A stretch of DNA of 10,684 nucleotides from Actinomycetes bacterium (GTDB taxonomy: Bacteria; Actinomycetota; Coriobacteriia; Anaerosomatales; JAJZPX01), in the NCBI GenBank assembly GCA_021811025.1, contig JAJZPX010000049.1:1-10684 (forward strand), in the 5' to 3' direction. The translations under genes and the position numbers were made by a program. Below the pieces are notes generated by a model. The model did not search any database and was not told where the DNA came from. It was given only the letters and a program-made list of their open reading frames with translations. How positions within the stretch are numbered: position 1 is the stretch's first letter; each line of letters begins with the position of its first letter. Shown one piece after another: positions 5,938 to 10,684 of this stretch.

Positions 5938-6194
5938 CAGTGGTGGACCGGAGCCACACGGCCTACCCGAGCGCTTGCGGCAGATGTGGCGGCGAGCTGG
6001 CTCCATCCTGCGATCCGCTCGAGTTCGAGGTGGAGGGCACGCTCGTCGAGGTACCGGGACTCGAACACGGCGTGTGCACCCGTTGCGGCGAGGAGTATCT
6101 GTCGCTCGAAGTGGCCGGCAGGCTCCAGCGCGAGGCGGCGCGACTTGCTGACCGGGAATGCATCCGGTCAGAACGCGAGAGAGGCAGCTCCTGA
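5934..6194 (+). CDS. YgiT/MqsA-like zinc-finger protein
   Basis: An 86-residue protein with two CxxC knuckles (Cys15/Cys18 in CGRCGGEL and Cys48/Cys51 in CTRCGEEYLS). This is the zinc-binding arrangement of the YgiT-type (MqsA N-terminal) domain. In toxin-antitoxin systems such a domain belongs to the antitoxin and binds the toxin. The tail is helical and charged (LQREAARLADREC) but too short for the helix-turn-helix domain of full MqsA. The start is GTG at 5934, overlapping the ATPase stop as GTGA and preceded by GGAGGAG, so it is coupled to the ATPase. No MqsR- or DUF4258-like toxin gene lies beside it, which is unusual for this family. Confidence 0.8.
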   Translation: MTVVDRSHTAYPSACGRCGGELAPSCDPLEFEVEGTLVEVPGLEHGVCTRCGEEYLSLEVAGRLQREAARLADRECIRSERERGSS

Positions 6195-6291
6195 TATGGC
6201 GCTTTCGAATCGTGTCCTTGTGGCAAGGTTCTCGGGCGCGCAACTTGATCGCGCTGCCGCTTCAGTCGCGTGGCCCTGCTGACCGGATAAG

Positions 6292-7689
6292 CTACTCCCC
6301 GAACGTCCCGTCCGCCGGCATCTCGCCGGTCCAGACGATCCTCAGCAGCGAAGACACCTGCTCGGCGCTGAATGCCTCGGCGTCGAACTCGCCGCCGTAC
6401 CAGACCGCAAAGTCCTTGTGCTCCGGGTGGCCGGGATCGGCCATTGCCTCGACGAAGGCGTAGAAGCCGGGAATGCCCCCGCAATCCTCCGGCGGGCACG
6501 CGCGCTCTCCCGCGACGCATCTCGGGTACTCGACGCCGGGCAGCGCCTCGCCGACGGCCTCGAGCACGATGTCGTGGAGCCAGCCGTCGCCGAAGTCGTA
6601 CTCGTACGTGAAGCGCCTCACGTCCGCGCGCGCGAGATCCCCCAGCACGACTTGCTCCTCGGGCAGGGTGTCATCGAAGTCGAAGTCATCGTCGGGCACG
6701 CCGTACCGGCGTCCCTCGATGTCGAACGCGTGCAAGTGGTAGTCGAGCCATCCCATCGCGGTGACGAGGATCTCGTGCAGCCGGTCGAGCGTGAGCGACG
6801 CGGGCACCTCGAGCCTCCGCCACACTCGCGGCGATGTTCCGCGCAGCGTCACGGTGAGCGTGACGATCCCGTCGCCGGCTCGCGCTGCGGTCTTGCCGTC
6901 CACACCGAGTTCGAAGTGGATCGCGGCGTCGAACAGCGGCATCACTCGCCACAGCGGCTGCTTCGCGTCCTCGGAATCGGCATGCAGCGACAGCAGGCCG
7001 AAGTCCCACAGGGGCTCGAGCAGTCGATACCGCACTGCCCTCACCAGGCCTTCCGGTCCCGCAGCCCAAGACCTGCCGGCAAGCCAGACGACGTCGTCGA
7101 CGGCGAGGCGGGGCGCGATGGCATCCGCCCGCGCGCCATCGGAGGCCGACTCGCGGATCTTCCACAGAGCGTGCACGCAGTAGGTCTGCATGGCCCGATC
7201 CTCGGGGCCCCAGGCCGCGAACGCCCAGTTCATTCGGCCGAGGTAGGTGCGCAGCAACAGGTCGAACAGCTCTCCCGCGCGCTCGGGCGCGAGCAGGCGT
7301 TTGCCGAGACGAGTGGCGTGGAACGAGCCCTTGCGCCGGTTCACCAGCCCGGCGATCTCCATGAGGTTGCGGAGGACGTGCAGGCGCGGCACGTCCGTCT
7401 CGTCGAGCACCCGGTTGTAGCGCCAGACGGCTTCGATGTAGCCTTCGGGCCACGCCATCTCCTGGGTCATGCGCTTCACGAACGCGCGGTTCAGGTTCTT
7501 CAGCTCGGCCGTCGCCTTCGACGGCTGCTCGTCGAGGGCGGCCAGCAGCGTGCGCGCGTTGAGGAGCGTGCGCGATTCCGCGAAGGCATCGAGCCCCAAC
7601 GAGGTGTCGATGCGCAGGATGCCTTCGGCATCGAGCGGATCCGCGGCGAAGAGGCGCTGCTCCACGGCTGGGGGAATCGAGCGCGGCAT
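6292..7689 (-). CDS. pRiA4b ORF-3-like domain protein
   Basis: A 465-residue soluble protein. The C-terminal part, from about residue 275, matches the plasmid pRiA4b ORF-3-like family (also found as an IS1096 passenger protein, TnpR-like). It shows VTLRGTSPRVWRRLEVPASL, then LHEILVTAMGWLDYHLHAF, YEYDFGDGWLHDI, and PPEDCGGIPGFYAFVEA near the end. The N-terminal about 270 residues are helical, with no named domain; a winged-helix-like stretch (VLRNLMEIAGLVNRRKGSFHAT in two pieces) may bind nucleic acid. The molecular function of the family is unknown. The ATG at 7689 has AGGAG 6 nt upstream, so the much longer open frame beyond it is not used. It is convergent with the zinc-finger gene and divergent from the Fic gene. 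Confidence 0.85.
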   Translation of the reverse strand: MPRSIPPAVEQRLFAADPLDAEGILRIDTSLGLDAFAESRTLLNARTLLAALDEQPSKATAELKNLNRAFVKRMTQEMAWPEGYIEAVWRYNRVLDETDVPRLHVLRNLMEIAGLVNRRKGSFHATRLGKRLLAPERAGELFDLLLRTYLGRMNWAFAAWGPEDRAMQTYCVHALWKIRESASDGARADAIAPRLAVDDVVWLAGRSWAAGPEGLVRAVRYRLLEPLWDFGLLSLHADSEDAKQPLWRVMPLFDAAIHFELGVDGKTAARAGDGIVTLTVTLRGTSPRVWRRLEVPASLTLDRLHEILVTAMGWLDYHLHAFDIEGRRYGVPDDDFDFDDTLPEEQVVLGDLARADVRRFTYEYDFGDGWLHDIVLEAVGEALPGVEYPRCVAGERACPPEDCGGIPGFYAFVEAMADPGHPEHKDFAVWYGGEFDAEAFSAEQVSSLLRIVWTGEMPADGTFGE

Positions 7690-7806
7690 GCGTCTCTCCT
7701 CGCACATGGATGGGAGCGGACTGGCTCGCATTCTACCGCAGCGGGTGCAGGCCTGAGTCAACGGCTTCGGCTGCGTGCACGAGATCGTGCCGAACCGCCG
7801 GCCCGC

Positions 7807-8664
7807 TTGACCGATAGCTGGATCGAAGGCAACCCCCTGACGCTTTCCGAAGTCCGCGCGCTCGCCGACGCGCCGGAGACGCCCACACGCGTGCCGCGTT
7901 CCGAGCGCGAGGTCGTCAACTGCTTCGCCGCGCTGCGCTTCGTCGCCGAGCGCTCCACGGCGGAGCGCATCACGGAAGCCGACGTGCTCGCCCTGCACCG
8001 CATCCTCGGAGCGGGCGTGATGGACCAGGGTGGCGAAGGCGCCTACCGGAGAATCCGCGTCCAGGTCGGTTTGCACGTTCCGCCGCCGCCCGAGGACGTC
8101 CCGGCTCTCATGGCCGAGCTGCTCGCCTGGTGGAACGAATCCTCGGCGAGCCTGTCACCCGTGCTCTCCTCGGCGATCGTCCACTACCGGTTCGAGGCCG
8201 TCCACCCGTTCGCCGATGCGAACGGGAGAGCGGGTCGCGCCCTCGCGCTCTTGGAGCTCTACCGGAGAGGCTTCGACACCCGTCACAGCTTCTCGGTCGA
8301 CGAGTACTACTGGGACGACCGTCCCGCCTACTATGCTGCTCTCAGACGCGTCGCGGACGAGGGTGAGGACCTCAGCAGCTGGCTCGAGTACACGGCAGAG
8401 GGCCTTCGGCAGACCCTGGAGCGTGTCTGGGGGCGTATCCAAGTCGCGTCGGCGACCGAGGCGCGGCTCGTGCTCCGTCCCCGGCAGGAGCGCCTGCTCA
8501 ACTTGCTGGCTGCGAACGGAAGCATGGCGCCGGCCGAGATCTGGGACGCGCTGGGGGTCTCCAAGCAGGGGGCGATGGACTTGATCAACCCGCTGTTGAA
8601 GGCAGGGCTCGTCGAGAAGGTCGGCACGCGGAAGACGGGTCGCTACAGACTGCGGCAGCCGTAG
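7807..8664 (+). CDS. Fic family protein (5' end uncertain)
   Basis: Fic proteins transfer AMP or another nucleotide moiety to hydroxyl groups of target proteins. The catalytic loop reads HPFADANGRAGR (8203-8238): the His, Phe, Asn and both Arg of the motif are present, while the usual Gly before Asn is Ala, an accepted variant. An N-terminal TDSWIEGN resembles the inhibitory helix of self-inhibited (class II) Fic proteins. It has the Glu, but Asp stands where Ser/Thr is usual. The last about 70 residues form a winged helix (MAPAEIWDALGVSKQGAMDL, LVEKVGTRKTGRYRL). The only start codon close to the domain in this frame is TTG at 7807, with no ribosome binding site and right at the inhibitory helix. 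An ATG at 7706 opens another frame whose 16 residues would join this one if one C were added near 7753. The gene may thus be frameshifted. A terminator hairpin follows. Confidence 0.82.
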   Translation: MTDSWIEGNPLTLSEVRALADAPETPTRVPRSEREVVNCFAALRFVAERSTAERITEADVLALHRILGAGVMDQGGEGAYRRIRVQVGLHVPPPPEDVPALMAELLAWWNESSASLSPVLSSAIVHYRFEAVHPFADANGRAGRALALLELYRRGFDTRHSFSVDEYYWDDRPAYYAALRRVADEGEDLSSWLEYTAEGLRQTLERVWGRIQVASATEARLVLRPRQERLLNLLAANGSMAPAEIWDALGVSKQGAMDLINPLLKAGLVEKVGTRKTGRYRLRQP

Positions 8665-8690
8665 ACGAGATGGGCGCGCCGCAAGGCGGA

Positions 8691-8727
8691 GCAGCCCACC
8701 CGCCGAAGCGAGTGGGCTGCGTGTTTC
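8691..8727 (+). terminator. Intrinsic terminator after the Fic gene
   Basis: A perfect 9-bp stem, GCAGCCCAC (8691-8699) with GTGGGCTGC (8712-8720), with a 12-nt loop, is followed by GTGTTTC. It lies 26 nt past the Fic stop and about 37 nt before the end of the convergent DUF1906 gene. The T-run is short, so strength is uncertain. Confidence 0.6.
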
Positions 8728-8763
8728 GAGCTGGAGATCCGGGCTCTCTCCGCGGTCCGCGTG

Positions 8764-9738
8764 TTACCAGCCCAGCACGCGGAGGAGTAGAGTCGCCAGG
8801 TGCTCGATCGCGGGCTTCGACGGGGCGGGCGTCGAGCTCGCGGGCGCGCGCCTGGAGCTCACCGGCGCGGGCTTCGGGGTTGCCTTCGGCGCGGGCGTCG
8901 GCCCGCTCGTAGCCTGCTTGGTCGCGGCCTGCTTCGGCGAGGAGCCCGTGGCCACCGTGTGGATGCCCCACTGACCGATGTCGTCGGCGTGCGCGAAGTT
9001 CGAATCGTAGGAGAGACCCACGTCCCCCGCGTATGTCTTGATGGTCTGGAAGAGCGCGATGCCCTTCGCCACCTTGCCGCGCGACCAAGCCATGGTCTGC
9101 CAACCCCTGGCAGCCGAGTGCGTCTTCAGCGCGCTGTCGACGACCCCATAGCCGCCGTAGATGCCGACCTTGTCGCGGCCGAGCACCTGCGCCGCCCCGC
9201 GAAGGGTGGCGTTCACCTGACGGGTGTAGCCGGCGTCCTCGTCACACGCGAAGTACACGAACGGCTTCTTCGGGCCGCCGTTGGCGATGATGTCCGCCTT
9301 GGCGAGCTTGGCTGCCTTGACGCCCGCCGGATAGCCGCCGCGCATCCAGCCGGTGGTCGTCTCGTAGACGGAGACGATGTCGATGCCCTCCTTGCGAAGC
9401 GCGTTCGCCTCGCGTCTCTTCAGGTTCTTCCAGGCGAACTTGCCGCTCTGGTACCCGGCGTAGCGGACGACGATGTTGACGCCCCGCTTCTTCAGGTTCT
9501 TCGGCGTCGAAAGGTCGAAGCCCGCGCCGTAGTCGACGACCTTGGTGCGCCTCGCCTTGACGTTCACCTCTTGCCTGGTCTGCGTGTCCGCGAATGCCTT
9601 GACGGGTGCGGCCTGGAAGCCGACCGTCGCGATGATCGCGCCGGCGAGCATGGTGCCGCCGACCCGCTTGATGCCGATGCCCGCTCGCTGCGGCGCATCG
9701 GTGGACTTGCCGTGCGTGGGTGTCTTGAGTTCCCTCAT
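8764..9738 (-). CDS. Secreted DUF1906 (glycoside hydrolase-like) protein
   Basis: A 324-residue exported protein. A long basic n-region precedes a hydrophobic segment (MLAGAIIATVGFQAAPVKA, residues 30-48), with a signal-peptidase site after Ala50 (AFA-D). Residues about 65-255 match DUF1906, a TIM-barrel domain like Rv2525c related to GH25 muramidases: YGAGFDLSTPKNLKKRGV, IVVRYAGY, GIDIVSVYE, KPFVYFACDEDAG, GIYGGYGVV, and a final QWGIHTV. Such proteins may act on peptidoglycan or other cell-wall glycans, but activity is unproven for most. The C-terminus is a Pro/Ala/Ser/Thr-rich tail of about 60 residues, ending in a short hydrophobic LATLLLRVLGW. The ATG at 9738 follows GGGGGG by 3 nt; the internal ATG at residue 30 would also leave a signal peptide. 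No co-transcribed neighbour is seen. Confidence 0.85.
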   Translation of the reverse strand: MRELKTPTHGKSTDAPQRAGIGIKRVGGTMLAGAIIATVGFQAAPVKAFADTQTRQEVNVKARRTKVVDYGAGFDLSTPKNLKKRGVNIVVRYAGYQSGKFAWKNLKRREANALRKEGIDIVSVYETTTGWMRGGYPAGVKAAKLAKADIIANGGPKKPFVYFACDEDAGYTRQVNATLRGAAQVLGRDKVGIYGGYGVVDSALKTHSAARGWQTMAWSRGKVAKGIALFQTIKTYAGDVGLSYDSNFAHADDIGQWGIHTVATGSSPKQAATKQATSGPTPAPKATPKPAPVSSRRAPASSTPAPSKPAIEHLATLLLRVLGW

Positions 9739-10142
9739 TAGCCCCCCGAGTTGTCAGCGCCTCAACGCGGCGCTCGAACGATTCGGAGGTGACTGATGCG
9801 ATATGCGTGCCACGATGAAACGCCTGCGGCAGCGCGTGGGAGGTCACGGTCTGGGGCGCGCTCGGAGGATATCGCCGCTGGTCAGAGACTTGTTTCCGAG
9901 GTGATCGAGGGTCGGGGCGCAGGCGATCGCGTTCGACCTGCGACCTCTTCGAGCAGGGGAAGCACGACGGTCCCTTGGCGCGCAACGGCATCACGATCGG
10001 TCTCTGGATGCCGTTGGTGACGCGCCTCGCGACAGCGACTGCGTGTCGACTACCTCCTGGTTGCACCTCTTGGCAATCCGGGCGGCTCCACGACCGTCGT
10101 CAGAGACACGCGAAATGTCATTCGGTGACGCGATACGTGGCT
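9739..10142. other. Stretch without a recognisable gene
   Basis: Open frames here are short, arginine-rich and without recognisable motifs on either strand. One plus frame at about 10040-10125 reads DYLLVAPLGNPGGSTTVVRD and looks protein-like, but it has stops at both ends and no family is recognised. The stretch separates the DUF1906 gene from the helicase/Fic chimera and probably holds degraded sequence plus the DUF1906 upstream region. I see no promoter that I could defend. Confidence 0.5.
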
Positions 10143-10145
10143 CTC

Positions 10146-10311
10146 TTGACAGAGCCGCGGGTGCTGGTCGCTACCGGCCGGCTCGTCGGAGAGGGCTTCG
10201 ACGACGCTCGTCTCGACACGCTCTTCCTCGCGATGCCGATCTCCTGGCGAGGGACGCTCCAGCAGTATGCCGGGCGGCTCCATCGGTTGCACGACGACAG
10301 GCGCGAGGTCA
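10146..10311 (+). pseudogene. C-terminal fragment of a superfamily 2 DEAD/DEAH-like helicase
   Basis: The frame reads LTEPRVLVATGRLVGEGFDD, then ARLDTLFLAMPISWRGTLQQ and YAGRLHRLHDDRREV. VLVATGRLVGEGFD corresponds to helicase motif V, and QYAGRLHR to motif VI with its arginine finger. ATP-binding motifs I and II and the rest of the protein are absent upstream, and the sequence after DDRREV is not helicase but a Fic tail. It is therefore an isolated piece of about 55 residues. Its original gene was probably a restriction- or defence-type helicase (inference). Confidence 0.7.
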
Positions 10312-10628
10312 TCCGGGCGAGACTCGGCAAGGTCCGCTCGGGCTCTTCGACCGACCTTCTTCTGCGTGCTCTCGCCGGCATCCCTGTCCTTACCGTGAAC
10401 GGCGTGGCACGGCTCTTAGGCCGGACCTACAAGGTCGCGAACATCGCTGTCGACGACTTGGTGAAAGCCGGGGTCCTTCGGCAGATCACGATCGGCAGGC
10501 GGAATCGAGCGTTCGAAGCACCCGAGATGATCGATGCTTTCACGGATCTGGAGCGGTGCCTTGCCAGTCCGCTTGCAGACACTCGCGTCGCTCCGCCGAC
10601 GCGAAGCGTACCTGCCCGTCGCACCTGA
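10312..10628 (+). pseudogene. C-terminal fragment of a second Fic family protein
   Basis: In the same frame as the helicase piece, about 105 residues read RARLGKVRSGSSTDLLLRAL, then PVLTVNGVARLLGRTYKVAN, LVKAGVLRQITIGRRNRAFE and APEMIDAFTDLERCLASP, ending at TGA 10626-10628. This is the winged-helix C-terminus of a common actinobacterial Fic subfamily, which usually ends in a TR-SPP-RPVP-type tail. The catalytic Fic domain (HPFxxGNGR) is missing. It differs from the Fic gene at 7807-8664, so two unrelated Fic genes have been present. The join to the helicase piece is in frame and near 10311. Confidence 0.65.
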
Positions 10629-10684
10629 TGTCGCTCCCGGAGCCCTCGAAGAGAGGGGCCGGATCGGGGGCGATGAGCCGCCAC

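Noticed and set aside
6418..8664. A 748-codon plus-strand open frame covering the Fic gene
   Set aside because: Only the part from about 7753 has protein character. The rest lies opposite the pRiA4b ORF-3-like gene and is a GC-driven shadow frame.
9242..10066. Minus-strand 274-codon frame over the DUF1906 start
   Set aside because: Arg/His-rich shadow of the DUF1906 gene, which has a signal peptide and domain motifs in another frame.

Overview
The DNA is high-GC, with the codon use of a high-GC bacterium. Several proteins resemble actinobacterial families most (the AAA ATPase, the class II Fic protein, the DUF1906 protein), so an Actinomycetota host is the best guess. Nothing in the window fixes the lineage more closely. 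I see no core metabolic operon. The window reads as an accessory region built from single genes and small operons, with the cut ends of other genes between them.

Layout. 1-117: one end of an IS21-like insertion sequence, with three 22-23 bp repeats. 118-219: the 3' end of an unidentified plus-strand gene. 255-1778 (minus): a two-gene unit, a PD-(D/E)XK nuclease-like protein followed by a metallo-beta-lactamase-fold hydrolase that is truncated and has a damaged start. 1953-2025: the 3' half of a tRNA-Ser-like gene plus a repeated acceptor tail. 2105-2917 (minus): an alpha/beta hydrolase. 2952-2983: a second tRNA-Ser T-arm remnant. The two remnants share a 24-bp direct repeat (one mismatch), so the hydrolase sits alone in a 975-bp interval like a cassette inserted at a tRNA. 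3079-4467 (minus): a small three-helix membrane protein followed by a DUF4352-type lipoprotein.

4490-4691: remains of an AbiEi/AbiEii-type toxin-antitoxin pair (frameshifted antitoxin C-terminus, truncated toxin N-terminus). 4676-4741: a promoter/operator region with nested inverted repeats. 4747-6194 (plus): a translationally coupled pair, an AAA ATPase with a winged-helix C-terminus and a small YgiT/MqsA-like zinc-finger protein. 6292-7689 (minus): a two-part protein with a C-terminal pRiA4b ORF-3-like domain. 7807-8664 (plus): a Fic protein with a suspect N-terminus, followed by a hairpin terminator. 8764-9738 (minus): a secreted DUF1906 glycoside-hydrolase-like protein. 9739-10142: no recognisable gene. 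10146-10628 (plus): a chimeric reading frame joining a superfamily 2 helicase C-terminal piece to the C-terminus of a second, different Fic protein.

Functionally the window is rich in toxin-antitoxin-like and stress or defence-like modules, both intact (ATPase plus zinc finger, Fic) and broken (AbiE, helicase, second Fic, metallo-hydrolase). The most interesting candidates for undescribed biology are the PD-(D/E)XK/metallo-hydrolase pair, the ATPase/zinc-finger pair behind its palindromic operator, and the tRNA-bounded single-gene hydrolase segment. All functions are inferred by reading the sequence; no database search was possible.
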